From: Streptomyces typhae
GTDB lineage: Bacteria > Actinomycetota > Actinomycetes > Streptomycetales > Streptomycetaceae
Direction of reading: 5' to 3'
Length of the DNA: 64,000 bases
Assembly (NCBI RefSeq): GCF_009755605.1
Contig: NZ_WPNZ01000014.1
Span: 62,001-126,000 of the forward strand
A program made the position numbers and the translations under genes. Below the pieces are notes generated by a model that searched no databases, was not told the DNA's origin, and saw nothing but the letters and a program-made list of their open reading frames with translations. Below, piece after piece: positions 41,065 through 50,301 of the stretch. Every line of letters begins with the position of its first letter. The first letter of the stretch is position 1.

Positions 41065-43800
41065 GTGGCGTTCCCCAGCACCCCGCTGGACATCCGCACC
41101 GACCTGCAGCTGGCAGGCGTGTGGACCACCATCAGCGGTGACGTGTACGTGCGCGACCCCAAGGTGATCGACGTGGGCCGCCGGGACCAGGGCACGCGCA
41201 CCGACCCCGGCAAGCTGTCCCTGACGATCAACAACGCGGGCGGGAAGTACAGCCCGCGCAACCCGATGTCGCCGCTGTACGGGCTGATCGGCCGCAACAC
41301 CCGCGTGCGGGTGTCCGTGCCCGGCACCGTCACCTACCTCGAGCTCACCGGCGCCTCCGACTCCTACGCCTCCACCCCCGACACCGCCGCCCTGGACATC
41401 ACCGGCGACCTCGACCTGCGCATCGAGGCGGAAGCCTCCTGGTACGCCCCCGGCGCCCACACCCTGATCGGCAAGTGGGAGACGTCCGGCGACCAGCGCT
41501 CCTACCTGCTGCAGCTCGTCGACGGCCTGCTGTACTTCACGTACTCCACCGGGGGAGGTCTCTCCAGCGACTCCTTCCACTCCCGGGCGCTGCCCGCGCT
41601 GCCGCGCCGCGCCGCCCTGCGCGCCACCCTGGACACCGACAACGGCGCCGGCGGCCGTGACGTGCGCTTCTACTGGGCGCCCACGCTCGCCGGACCGTGG
41701 ACGCAGTTCGGCACCACCTCCACCCTGTCCGGCACCATCACCCTCCACTCCGGGACCGCGCCGCTCACCATGGGCCCCACCGACCTGACCCTGACCGCAC
41801 CCCGGCGCCCCATCGAGGGCCGCGTGTACGCCGCGGAGGTGCGCTCCGGCATCGACGGCACGGTGGTAGCCAGCCCGGATTTCACCGCGCAGACGGCGGG
41901 AGCCACCGGGTTCACGGACGCGGCCGGCCGGACGTGGGCGCTCACCGCGGCGGCGGCGATCAGCGACCGTGAGCCGCGCTTCGTCGGGGAGATCGCCTCC
42001 TGGCCCACCGAATGGCAGCCCGACGGATCCGATGTGTGGACCCCGGTGGAAGCCGCGGGCATCCTGCGCCGCTACGGCCAGGGCGCCAAGCCCCTCGACT
42101 CCACCCTCCGGCGCCGGATCCCCTCAGGCACCCCGCGCGCGTACTGGCCGATGGAGGAAGACCGCGAGGCCTCCCGCGCCTACTCGCCCATCCCCGGCGT
42201 CACCCCCGCCGCCCTGACCGGCGTGGAGTTCGCAGCGGTCGACACGCTGCCCTCTTCGCGCGCCCTGCCCCGGCTCGGCCCGGCCGGGACCCTGGCGGCG
42301 GTCGTGCCCGCTCACACCAGCACCGGGCAGTGGCAGATGGAGCTCGTCTACAACGCCGACGACAAGATCCCCAGCGGCACGGGCCCGTGGGCCGAGGTGA
42401 TCGGGGTGTCGACGACGGGCACCGTGCGCCGATGGGTGATCGCCATGCGCGCCGGCGCCGCCCGCATCTACGGCTACGACGCCACCGGCACGGACATCAT
42501 CTTCCGCGTCGTCGGCCTCGGCAGCGACATCTTCCACGGCTGGGTGCGCCTGCGCCTGTGGGCGCGCGAGACCGGCAGCAGCACCGACTGGCGAATCGCG
42601 GTCCAGGACGTCGGCGGCGACGCCGCCAGCCTCAGCGGCAGCTTCACCGGCACCGCCGGAGCCGTCACCGCCGTCACCGCCACCTGGGGGCCGCTCACCG
42701 AAGGGTGGGCGCTCGGGCACCTGTCCGTGCTCCGCACCGCCAACAGCGCCCTGTACACCGGCTCCGACAAGGGCTACGCGGGCGAGACCGCGTGGGCGAG
42801 GATGCTGCGCCTGGCCACCGAGGAGAACCTTCCCATCGGCCGCATCGCGGGCCCGCTCACCCCCGAACGCGTGGGCGCCCAGCGCTCCGAGACGCTGCTG
42901 TCCCTCCTCGAGGCCGCCGCCGACGTCGACGGCGGCCTGCTGCTGGAGGACCACTCCCGGATCGGCCTGATCTACCGTGACCGCTCCACCCTCTACACCC
43001 AGGAACCCGCGCTCACCCTCGACTACACCGCCGCGGGCCTGGCCCACCCGCTCGTTCCCGTCGACGACGACGAAGCCGTGCGCAACGACGTCACGATCTC
43101 CCGCGAAGGGGGGTCCTCGGCGCGTGCCGCCCTCGAGGCGGGCCCGCTGTCCGTGCAGGACCCGCCGGACGGCATCGGCCTGTACGACACCGCCGAGACC
43201 CTCGCGCTCGACGATGACGTGCAGCCCGAGGCGCACGCGCACTGGCACCTGCACCTGGGCACCTACGACGGAGCCCGCTTCCCCGCGGTGTCCGTCATGC
43301 TCCACAAGGCACCCCACCTCATCCCCGCCGTCCTCGCCCTGCGCGAGGGCGACATGATCCGGCTCACCGGCCTCCCGCCGTGGGTGTCCTACAACGACAT
43401 CGACCTGATCGTGCAGGGCTGGCAGGAGACCCTCGACCTGCAGCGGTGGGACATCACCTTCAACTGCTCGCCCGCAGGCCCGTGGATGACCGCCCAGGCC
43501 GACCACACCGTGTACGGCAAGGTCGGCACCGACGGCTCCGCCCTGGCGAGCAGCGTGGACGCGGCCGCCACCACGCTGTCCGTCGCCACCACGCAGGGCC
43601 CGGCGTGGACCACGGACCCCGTCGAGATGCCCATCCTCATCGACGTCGGCGGGGAGCGCATCAGCGTGACCGCGATCGGCAGCGCGGTACAGGACACCTA
43701 CGGCCGCAACGTGGCGAACGGCTGGGGCGTCGCGGACTCCGGGCAGACGTGGACGACGTCCGGCGGCTCCTCCTCCGACTACAGCGTGGAGGGGGCCTGA
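41065..43800 (+). CDS. Large minor tail protein with LamG-like domain
   Basis: The 911-residue protein starts with a distal-tail-like domain (DVGRRDQGTRTDPGKLSLTINNAGGKYSPRNP), then a concanavalin/LamG-like domain (about residues 95-260: YASTPDTAALDITGDLDLRIEAEAS), another jelly-roll-like region with DADGSD-type loops, and a C-terminal part resembling tail-tip hub proteins (GDMIRLTGLPPWVSYNDIDLIVQGW). It likely forms the tail tip and binds host surface sugars. AAGGAG precedes GTG 41065. Confidence 0.8.
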   Translation: MAFPSTPLDIRTDLQLAGVWTTISGDVYVRDPKVIDVGRRDQGTRTDPGKLSLTINNAGGKYSPRNPMSPLYGLIGRNTRVRVSVPGTVTYLELTGASDSYASTPDTAALDITGDLDLRIEAEASWYAPGAHTLIGKWETSGDQRSYLLQLVDGLLYFTYSTGGGLSSDSFHSRALPALPRRAALRATLDTDNGAGGRDVRFYWAPTLAGPWTQFGTTSTLSGTITLHSGTAPLTMGPTDLTLTAPRRPIEGRVYAAEVRSGIDGTVVASPDFTAQTAGATGFTDAAGRTWALTAAAAISDREPRFVGEIASWPTEWQPDGSDVWTPVEAAGILRRYGQGAKPLDSTLRRRIPSGTPRAYWPMEEDREASRAYSPIPGVTPAALTGVEFAAVDTLPSSRALPRLGPAGTLAAVVPAHTSTGQWQMELVYNADDKIPSGTGPWAEVIGVSTTGTVRRWVIAMRAGAARIYGYDATGTDIIFRVVGLGSDIFHGWVRLRLWARETGSSTDWRIAVQDVGGDAASLSGSFTGTAGAVTAVTATWGPLTEGWALGHLSVLRTANSALYTGSDKGYAGETAWARMLRLATEENLPIGRIAGPLTPERVGAQRSETLLSLLEAAADVDGGLLLEDHSRIGLIYRDRSTLYTQEPALTLDYTAAGLAHPLVPVDDDEAVRNDVTISREGGSSARAALEAGPLSVQDPPDGIGLYDTAETLALDDDVQPEAHAHWHLHLGTYDGARFPAVSVMLHKAPHLIPAVLALREGDMIRLTGLPPWVSYNDIDLIVQGWQETLDLQRWDITFNCSPAGPWMTAQADHTVYGKVGTDGSALASSVDAAATTLSVATTQGPAWTTDPVEMPILIDVGGERISVTAIGSAVQDTYGRNVANGWGVADSGQTWTTSGGSSSDYSVEGA

Positions 43801-43801
43801 G

Positions 43802-45022
43802 ATGCCGGACCTGTACGACAACTGGGCGGAACTCAGTGCGGCCGAGACGGCCGGTGTCGACTACCAGATCCGCTCCGCCAGCCCGGCCGGCGCCACGTGG
43901 GCGTCCATCGCCATCCACGGCGGCGGCATCGAAATCGGCTCCGGGGAGATGGCCCGCGAGGTTGCCGGGACCCGCATGCGGTACTACGAGCTCGACGGGA
44001 TGAAGCCGATCGACAACGGGGATTTGCACATCACGTCGACGAACTACGACGAGCCTGGCGCGCTGGCCATGGTCACCGCGTCCCGTCGCTGCCTCTCCTT
44101 CCACGGCTACGTGGGCACCGACGGGGAGCCGACGACGGCGCTCGGCGGCCTGGACGCGCAGCTGGTGGCCCGCGTGCACCGCAACCTCACCGCGGCCGGT
44201 TTCACGGTGACCAACGCCCCCAGCGAGATCGCGGGCACCAACCCCGCGAACATCTGCAACATCGGCCCTCATGGCGGCGTGCAGCTGGAGATGAGCCGCA
44301 CCCTGCGCCGCAGCTTCTTCCCCGGTGACGACTGGTCCCGGCCGGTACGCGAGTCCGGCGCCCGCACGGAGACGTTCTACCGGTACGCCACCGCGGTGAA
44401 GGCGGCCTACGGCGGGCAGGCCCTCGTCTCCATGGGCACCATCAACGTCTCCCGGTACGCCCTGATCCCGGCGCCGTCCGCCGACATCGACATGAAGATG
44501 ACCGTCGGCACCGACCGCTACGCCAGCGGGGGCAGCCAGTTCCTGGCCCTGGTCGGCCGCTACGCCGACGCCAGCAACGCCTACCTCGCGCGCTTGGAGT
44601 TCAACACCGGCCGGGCCGTGAACCTCACCCTCCGCAAACGGCTCGCGGGGACGGAAACGCTGCTGGGCATCACCTACCCGACCGGGCTCACGCACAGCCC
44701 CGGCACCCGCTTCGCGCTCCGCTTCCAGATCGCCGGGAGCACCCTGCGCGCGAAAGCCTGGCTGGCCGAGGGGATCGAGCCGACGGCGTGGCAGCAGGAG
44801 GTCACCGACACGTCTCTGACGGCGGCCGGGTCGCTCGGCGCCCGCTCGATTCTGTCGTCGAGCACGACGGGCACCCTGCCCGTCATCGCCTCGTGGGCCG
44901 AGCTGAGCACCCCGGGCGGGGGGCAGACCTTCGCCGTGGCCAGGGCCGTCAACGGCGTGACCAAGCCCCACGCCGCGGGGGCGCCGGTGCGGCTGGCGCA
45001 TCCGGCGATCGCATCACTCTAG
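43802..45022 (+). CDS. Tail protein with poly-gamma-glutamate hydrolase (PghP-like) domain
   Basis: The 406-residue protein has, in residues 1-150, the zinc peptidase signature of phage poly-gamma-glutamate hydrolases (DUF867-like): IAIHGGGIEIGSGEMAREV, LHITSTNYDEPGALAM and CLSFHGYVG. After about residue 190 a concanavalin-like jelly roll follows (VSRYALIPAPSADIDMKMTVG...). It starts one base after the previous stop, between tail genes. It probably degrades a polyglutamate or similar gamma-linked peptide layer during infection. The substrate is inferred from the family. Confidence 0.82.
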   Translation: MPDLYDNWAELSAAETAGVDYQIRSASPAGATWASIAIHGGGIEIGSGEMAREVAGTRMRYYELDGMKPIDNGDLHITSTNYDEPGALAMVTASRRCLSFHGYVGTDGEPTTALGGLDAQLVARVHRNLTAAGFTVTNAPSEIAGTNPANICNIGPHGGVQLEMSRTLRRSFFPGDDWSRPVRESGARTETFYRYATAVKAAYGGQALVSMGTINVSRYALIPAPSADIDMKMTVGTDRYASGGSQFLALVGRYADASNAYLARLEFNTGRAVNLTLRKRLAGTETLLGITYPTGLTHSPGTRFALRFQIAGSTLRAKAWLAEGIEPTAWQQEVTDTSLTAAGSLGARSILSSSTTGTLPVIASWAELSTPGGGQTFAVARAVNGVTKPHAAGAPVRLAHPAIASL

Positions 45023-45032
45023 GAGGGGCGCG

Positions 45033-46649
45033 TTGACGACACCTGTGGGGCAGTGGCAGCCGGGCATGGACGTGACCGCCGGGCGCCTCAACTCGATGCA
45101 GCAGGCGGCGAGTCTGCTGGTGACGAACTACGGGGCCGACGCCTCGGGGACGGCGGACGCGGCGGCGGGCATCCAGCTCGCCCTCAACGTGGCGCGGGAT
45201 CTCGGCGGCGCGCAGGTCGTCGTCCCGCCGGGCATCTACCTGATCAACCAGACCCTGCGCATCTACAACAACACCAGGCTGTCCCTCATGGCGGGCGCGG
45301 AGTTCCGGCGCAACTACTCCGGCACCATGATCATCAATGGGGATGCCGGGCAGGACTTCGGCGGCTACACCGGGCACTCCCGCATCACGATCGAGGGCGG
45401 CCTGTGGAACATGCGCGGGACCACGTCGGGGCTCACCGGCTCGGCGATGTGCATCTCCATCGGGCACGCCACGGACATCGTCATCCAGGACCTGGAGATC
45501 CGGGACACCCCCGGCTTCCATGCCATCGAGCTGAACTCGACGTCGCACGGCGTGATCCGGAACTGCAAGTTCAGGGGGTACGTCGACCCCGGCGGCCGGG
45601 ACTTCTCCGAAGCCATCCAGCTCGACCTCGCCAAGAGCGTAGGTGTCTTCGGTGGCTTCGGCCCCTACGACCACACCCCGTGCGAGGACGTCCTGATCCT
45701 GGGCTGCCACTTCGGTGCTTCCGGGACCGCGGGCACCACCGCGTGGCCGCGCGGCATCGGCAGCCACTCCGCGACGATCACGAAGTACCACCGGCGCGTG
45801 CGCGTGATCGGCAACAGCTTCGAGGGCCTCCTGCAGTACGCCGTGTCGGCGTACAACTGGGAAGACGCCGTGATCAACTCGAACACCTTCGTGAGCTGCG
45901 GCAGCGGTGTCCGCCTGCGCTCCGTGATCGTGGCGGACACCGAGGACACCAAGGACCCCAACGGCAACCAGACCTCCGCGTCGCAGGTGATGCGGAACCT
46001 GGCCGTGGTCGGCAACACGATGCGCTCCGGCGGCGGATACGACAACGCCATCATCGCCCTGGGGGAAGCCACGGGGACGATCCTCAACCTGACGATCGTC
46101 GGCAACAGCATCGACGGCACGTCCGGCGGGCAGGCCGGTATCCGCCTGGAACGGGTCTCGCGCTGCACGGTGGCGGACAACATCGTCGCCAACGTCGCCG
46201 GGACCGGCATCAGCACCGAGAACCAGAACAACACGGTGCTGAACGGCAACGTCGTGTGGACCGCCGGGGCCAACGGGATCACGATGGTCACCAGCGACAA
46301 CAGCGAGATCCTCGCCAACCACATCAGGGACCCCGCCAACTCCGGGATCCTCGTCCAGGGCGGATCGGACGTGCAGATCCGCAGCAACTTCGTGGACGGC
46401 GCCAACAGGGTCGCCAGCTCCTCCTACGGCATCCGCGTGTCCACCAGCCCGACAGCCGTGGCGATCTCCGGCAACAAGTGCCGTCCCGGCTCCTCGACGA
46501 CCAAGGCCGTCCGCGGCCTGTCCATCAGCTCCGGCACCGGGATCCACCGGTTCGGCAACGACATGCGCGGCACCTGGTCCGGCTCCGGCGGCACCGGCAT
46601 CGACGACTCCTCGACCACGCCGAACACCACCGCCACCGACATCCAGTAG
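45033..46649 (+). CDS. Beta-helix tailspike (pectate lyase-like)
   Basis: The 538-residue protein has VTNYGADASGTADAAAGIQLALN, the classic entry motif of phage pectate-lyase-3 tailspikes, then GGAQVVVPPGIYLI and many parallel beta-helix turns (N-x-I-x-G-N-x type: NSFEGL, NTMRSGGGY, NSIDGT, NHIRDPAN). It binds or cleaves cell-envelope polysaccharide. TTG 45033 is set by AGGAGGGG at 45022-45028. The catalytic residues cannot be assigned. Confidence 0.88.
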   Translation: MTTPVGQWQPGMDVTAGRLNSMQQAASLLVTNYGADASGTADAAAGIQLALNVARDLGGAQVVVPPGIYLINQTLRIYNNTRLSLMAGAEFRRNYSGTMIINGDAGQDFGGYTGHSRITIEGGLWNMRGTTSGLTGSAMCISIGHATDIVIQDLEIRDTPGFHAIELNSTSHGVIRNCKFRGYVDPGGRDFSEAIQLDLAKSVGVFGGFGPYDHTPCEDVLILGCHFGASGTAGTTAWPRGIGSHSATITKYHRRVRVIGNSFEGLLQYAVSAYNWEDAVINSNTFVSCGSGVRLRSVIVADTEDTKDPNGNQTSASQVMRNLAVVGNTMRSGGGYDNAIIALGEATGTILNLTIVGNSIDGTSGGQAGIRLERVSRCTVADNIVANVAGTGISTENQNNTVLNGNVVWTAGANGITMVTSDNSEILANHIRDPANSGILVQGGSDVQIRSNFVDGANRVASSSYGIRVSTSPTAVAISGNKCRPGSSTTKAVRGLSISSGTGIHRFGNDMRGTWSGSGGTGIDDSSTTPNTTATDIQ

Positions 46650-46713
46650 ATCCGCTTCATCCCCGCCTCGCCGCCGCTCTGGCCGCGGGGCTTCGTCATG
46701 TCTGGAGGCCCGT

Positions 46714-47463
46714 ATGGCCACACCCCTGTCCGCCGCCCGCTTCCTCGAGGCTCTCCGCGCCGAGGGCCTGACCGTGAAGGAGGTCGGCACCTGGACACGC
46801 CACAACCGCAACCACAAGGGTCCCTGGGGGCCCGTGCACGGCGTGATGATCCACCACACGGTGACGTCCGGCACGGACTCGTCGGTGCGCCTGTGCCGCG
46901 ACGGGCACTCGGCGCTGCCTGGCCCGCTGTGTCACGGGGTCATCGACAAGAAGGGCGTCGTGCACCTCGTCGGGTACGGGCGCGCGAACCACGCGGGCCT
47001 CGGCGACGACGACGTCCTGCGCGCGGTCATCGACGAGCGCGCGCTGCCCGCCGACAACGAGGCGTCCACGGACGGCAACCGGCACTTCTACGGCTTCGAG
47101 TGCGTGAACTTGGGCGACGGCCGCGACCCGTGGCCCGACGCCCAGCTCGAAGCGATCGAGCGCGTCTCGGCCGCCCTGTGCCGGGCGCACCGGTGGGGCG
47201 AGCGGTCCGTGATCGGCCATCTGGAGTGGCAGCCCGGGAAGATCGACCCCAAGGGCTTCGGCATGGACTGGATGCGCGGCCAGGTTCGCGACCGCCTCAC
47301 GCCGACGAGCACGTACACCGTCCGCAAGGGCGACACCCTCACCTCGATCGCCAAGGCCCAGCTCGGCGACGCCGGGCGCTGGCGGGAGATCGCCGACCTG
47401 AACGTCCTCAAGAACCCCGACGCCATCACCCCTGGTCAGAAGCTCAAGCTCCCCAAGAAGTGA
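46714..47463 (+). CDS. Endolysin: N-acetylmuramoyl-L-alanine amidase with LysM domain
   Basis: The 249-residue protein has an amidase_2/PGRP fold (VMIHHTVTSG with the zinc His, FYGFECVNLGDG, VIGHLEWQPGKIDP) and a C-terminal LysM domain (about residues 199-247: YTVRKGDTLTSIAKAQLGD...ITPGQKLKLP) that binds peptidoglycan. It lyses the host at the end of the cycle. The holin gene is two genes downstream. Confidence 0.93.
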   Translation: MATPLSAARFLEALRAEGLTVKEVGTWTRHNRNHKGPWGPVHGVMIHHTVTSGTDSSVRLCRDGHSALPGPLCHGVIDKKGVVHLVGYGRANHAGLGDDDVLRAVIDERALPADNEASTDGNRHFYGFECVNLGDGRDPWPDAQLEAIERVSAALCRAHRWGERSVIGHLEWQPGKIDPKGFGMDWMRGQVRDRLTPTSTYTVRKGDTLTSIAKAQLGDAGRWREIADLNVLKNPDAITPGQKLKLPKK

Positions 47464-47470
47464 GGCAAGC

Positions 47471-47701
47471 ATGGCAGCACCCCGGCTCTTCACCCTCGAA
47501 CGAGACACCGACATCACCGGCATCTCCGGCACCGGCACCGTCGCCGACGGAGTCGTGTGGCCCGACGGCACCGTATCGATCCGCTGGCGCGGCGAGCGCC
47601 CGTCGACCGTGTTCTGGGAGTCCCTGGAGCACGCAGAACACGTCCACGGCCACCAGGGCGCGACGCGCTTCGTGTGGACCGACGCCCCGAAGGAGTCCTG
47701 A
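47471..47701 (+). CDS. Hypothetical lysis-cassette protein
   Basis: A 76-residue protein (DGTVSIRWRGERPSTVFWESLEHAEHVHGHQGATRFVW in its second half). Similar small proteins are widespread in actinomycete prophages next to the endolysin. No function known. Confidence 0.65.
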   Translation: MAAPRLFTLERDTDITGISGTGTVADGVVWPDGTVSIRWRGERPSTVFWESLEHAEHVHGHQGATRFVWTDAPKES

Positions 47702-47703
47702 CC

Positions 47704-47889
47704 ATGCGTATCTCCAGCTTCGCCAAGTCCCTCGTCGCCGGTGTGGCCGCGGGCTCCGCCGCCGCCGTCACGGCCGCGCAGGACGGCACCCTCGCCACGG
47801 GTGAGGTCGTCACGATCGTCCTCGCCGTCCTCGGCGCGTGGGGCATCACCTACGCCGTGCCCAACAAGCCCAGCACCCCGGGCTTCTGA
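47704..47889 (+). CDS. Putative holin
   Basis: A 61-residue protein with a short basic start, two hydrophobic helices (about residues 7-24 and 33-51) and a polar tail, encoded next to the endolysin. This is the usual layout of small phage holins. Its stop overlaps the next ATG. Confidence 0.75.
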   Translation: MRISSFAKSLVAGVAAGSAAAVTAAQDGTLATGEVVTIVLAVLGAWGITYAVPNKPSTPGF

Positions 47890-48320
47890 TGTGGGGTGCG
47901 GCGGCGCGACGGTGGGAGGTCTCCCGCCGCCGCGCCTTCCTCGTCGTCGTCGGCGCGGGCTGGGCCCTCTACGGAGGACTCGGCATCGTCGGCAACCCCC
48001 GCTACGGCACCGCCCGCAGCCTCGACCACATCACCCGGTACGTGCCGCTGGACCTGCTCGGCTGGATGTGGGTGGTGTGCGGCCTCGCCGCCGCCGCGGC
48101 CGGCCTGGTTGTCCGCTGCCCGCGCATCCAGTCCGCCGGGTACACGGCGCTCGGCTTCCCCGCGGGCCTGTGGTCAGGGGCGTTCACCGTGGCGGCGGCG
48201 AGCACCTATCCCGAAGCGGTGGGCAGCGCGTGCGGGTGGGGGGCGTTCACGATCGGCGTCGTCCTCGTCTCCGGCATGGCCGACCCGCCGCCGGCGCACC
48301 CGAGAAAGAGAGGCCGCTGA
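47889..48320 (+). CDS. Integral membrane protein of the lysis region
   Basis: The 143-residue protein has about four membrane helices (about residues 14-33, 55-75, 85-105, 110-128). It is coupled to both neighbours by one-base overlaps. It may be a second holin-type or antiholin protein, or a superinfection exclusion protein. Unproven. Confidence 0.6.
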   Translation: MWGAAARRWEVSRRRAFLVVVGAGWALYGGLGIVGNPRYGTARSLDHITRYVPLDLLGWMWVVCGLAAAAAGLVVRCPRIQSAGYTALGFPAGLWSGAFTVAAASTYPEAVGSACGWGAFTIGVVLVSGMADPPPAHPRKRGR

Positions 48321-48589
48321 TGGATGTCGGGGCACTCGCAGCGGCCGGAGTCGCCCTGATCGTCGGCCTGCTGACGTGGACGCAGTCCCGCGCCACGAAC
48401 CGCCGATCGGACTTCCAGACGATCACCGACCGGCTCGACCGGGAAGTCACCGAGGAACGCACACAGCGCAAGCTGTTGACGCGCGCCTACCTGGACCTGC
48501 ACGGATGGGCCCGCCGCGTCGGCCCCGACACCCCCGCCGGGCCCGCGCCCGAACCACCCGCCGAACTCGACCTCACCCCCTGGCGCTGA
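48320..48589 (+). CDS. Small membrane protein with cytoplasmic coiled coil
   Basis: An 89-residue protein with one N-terminal helix (about residues 3-20), then a charged helix (NRRSDFQTITDRLDREVTEERTQRKLL) and a Pro-rich tail. Possibly a spanin- or antiholin-like lysis accessory. A terminator follows directly. Confidence 0.6.
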   Translation: MDVGALAAAGVALIVGLLTWTQSRATNRRSDFQTITDRLDREVTEERTQRKLLTRAYLDLHGWARRVGPDTPAGPAPEPPAELDLTPWR

Positions 48590-48595
48590 ACACCA

Positions 48596-48627
48596 CGGCC
48601 CCGCCCTCCTCCGGGAGAGCGGGGCCG
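48596..48627. terminator. Terminator at the end of the late operon
   Basis: Stem CGGCCCCGC / GCGGGGCCG with a 14-nt loop, between the rightward late genes and a small leftward gene. It likely stops late transcription. Confidence 0.8.
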
Positions 48628-48644
48628 CTTCGTCATGTCCAGGG

Positions 48645-48827
48645 TCAGGCGGCGATGACGATCTGTGCGGCGCGGGTGGCGGTGATCCACTCGACGAGCA
48701 AGTGCTCGTATCTGGCGCGCTGCTCGTGGGTGAGTCCGATGCGGGGGTCGGTCCAGAGTGCGCGGATGTCCTCGTTCACGGCCGCAGCAGGCCGCACGGG
48801 GCCACGGTGCTGGGAGTTGGGGGACAT
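48645..48827 (-). CDS. Small hypothetical protein
   Basis: A 60-residue protein (SPNSQHRGPVRPAAAVNEDIRALWTDPRIGLTHEQRARYEHLLVEW...) on the minus strand, ending near the late terminator. The C-terminal half is helical and charged. Function unknown. Confidence 0.55.
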   Translation of the reverse strand: MSPNSQHRGPVRPAAAVNEDIRALWTDPRIGLTHEQRARYEHLLVEWITATRAAQIVIAA

Positions 48828-48959
48828 GGGGCAAGCGTAGAGGGCGCCGCCGACAGACGGCCCCGGCCCCGCTCCCCTTCGGCTCGTTGCTCGGCCGCTA
48901 CCCGCTGTCCGAATGCCGCCCGTACGCTGGCGACGATGGCGGACGCACAGGAGGTCGAC

Positions 48960-50195
48960 ATGGCAGGCATGCACCACGTCGGGAAGCGGATCCGCGAGCT
49001 GCGGAAGATGCGGCAGCTCACCACGCGGGCCCTGGCCAGCCGCGTAGCGATCTCACCCAGTCTGCTGGAGAAGGTCGAGGCAGGCAGTCGCACTCCGGCC
49101 CCCGGTCTGATCGCGCAGCTTGCCACGGCTCTGAGCGTGGGCCCTGACAGGATCACCGGCCAGCCGTACATGAACGGCGCGGAGACTGAAGATCAAGTGC
49201 AAGCGGTCATCCCGGACTTGCGGCGGATACTGCTGACCTACGACAACCCCGATGACCTGACGGTGGCGCCCCGCCCGCTGTCGGACTTGGCAGCGGAGAT
49301 GGGCCGTGTCAGCCAGATGCGTCAGGCCGGGCAGTACGTCCCGATGGGGCCGCTCCTGCCCGGCCTGCTGTCGGAACTGACGCACCGGGCCCTGATGGCC
49401 GAGACCGATCGGGAGCGCCGTGAGGCGTACACGTGGCTTGCGCGCGGGTACCGGGCGACGAACAGCCTCGCGCACAAGATGGGGTACCACGATCTCAGCC
49501 TGACGGCCGTCGAGCGGGTGCACTGGGCTGCCGACAGGTCAGGGGACCCCCTTCTTCAGATCACCGCCGCCTACCTCAAGGCCGGTGCGATGCTGCGCAT
49601 GGGCAGCTTCAACTCCGCCCGGCGCCTGCTTGAGGGGCTCCTGGCTGAAGTCGAGCGCCTGTCTCCGGAGGACTCCATGAGCGAGGCGGGATCCGCTGTC
49701 TACGGCGCGCTGCTGCTGAAGATCGCCATGGTGGAGGCCCGGAGCGGCCGCCCGGAAGCGGCATGGGCCCGGCTGGACGAGGCGCGAGCGGCGACGGGAA
49801 TGCTGGGCGGCCGGGATGTCGGGTACTACGAGATGGCGTTCGGGCCTACCAATGTGCGGATCCACGAGGTCGCCGCGCTGATCGATTCGGGGGACACCGA
49901 GCAGGCTCTTGCGCGACTGCGGGGGTGGGGCGAGGAGCAGGACCAGGCCGAGTGGGTGCTGCCTGCTGGCCTTCCGGCGGAGCGTGCGAGTCACCACCAC
50001 ATCGATGTGGCTGCGGCGCGTCTGGCGGAGGGCGATCGGCATGGGGCGTTCAGGGATCTGGCCGAGGCTCGGCGGTTGTCTCCCGTGCACACCCGCTTCC
50101 ACCCGACGACGCGCCATCTGGCTGCGGCTTTGGTGCGGCAGGACCGTGCTGCCGACGACTCGATCGCTGGTTTCGCCCGTTGGGTAGGCATCTAA
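48960..50195 (+). CDS. XRE-family regulator with long TPR-like C-terminal domain
   Basis: The 411-residue protein has an N-terminal helix-turn-helix (RELRKMRQLTTRALASRVAISPSLLEKVEAGSRTP, about residues 10-45) and a helical-repeat region of about 300 residues (e.g. AWARLDEARAATGMLGG, DLAEARRLSPVHTRFHPTTRHLAAALV). Streptomyces has many such HTH-TPR regulators, which sense peptides or partner proteins. AGGAGG precedes ATG 48960. It probably controls the small genes just downstream, whose promoter region carries palindromes. Confidence 0.82.
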   Translation: MAGMHHVGKRIRELRKMRQLTTRALASRVAISPSLLEKVEAGSRTPAPGLIAQLATALSVGPDRITGQPYMNGAETEDQVQAVIPDLRRILLTYDNPDDLTVAPRPLSDLAAEMGRVSQMRQAGQYVPMGPLLPGLLSELTHRALMAETDRERREAYTWLARGYRATNSLAHKMGYHDLSLTAVERVHWAADRSGDPLLQITAAYLKAGAMLRMGSFNSARRLLEGLLAEVERLSPEDSMSEAGSAVYGALLLKIAMVEARSGRPEAAWARLDEARAATGMLGGRDVGYYEMAFGPTNVRIHEVAALIDSGDTEQALARLRGWGEEQDQAEWVLPAGLPAERASHHHIDVAAARLAEGDRHGAFRDLAEARRLSPVHTRFHPTTRHLAAALVRQDRAADDSIAGFARWVGI

Positions 50196-50228
50196 TCCAG
50201 AAGTCAAGCGGATTCGCAAAGAATCATG

Positions 50229-50243
50229 CTCACAATCTGTGAG
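50229..50243. promoter_or_regulatory. Palindrome, possible operator of the XRE-TPR regulator
   Basis: Perfect CTCACA-ATC-TGTGAG, followed by two further TCACAG half-sites (50247-50252, 50254-50259), in the short gap between the regulator and its downstream genes. Confidence 0.55.
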
Positions 50244-50267
50244 TCCTCACAGCTCACAGAGAGAGAC

Positions 50268-50301
50268 GATCCCCTCACGTACTGATCAACGTGAGGGGAT
50301 C
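50268..50301 (+). promoter_or_regulatory. 13-bp perfect hairpin overlapping the ribosome site of the next gene
   Basis: GATCCCCTCACGT (50268-50280) pairs with ACGTGAGGGGATC (50289-50301) around an 8-nt loop. The right arm contains the GAGGGG ribosome site directly before ATG 50302/50305, so the folded mRNA would hide it. Alternatively it is an operator. Confidence 0.65.

Noticed and set aside
42124..43821. 565-aa minus-strand open frame in the tail region
   Set aside because: Shadow of the 911-residue minor tail gene.
44949..46874. 641-aa minus-strand open frame opposite the tailspike
   Set aside because: Shadow frame; the tailspike motif and gene order support the plus strand.
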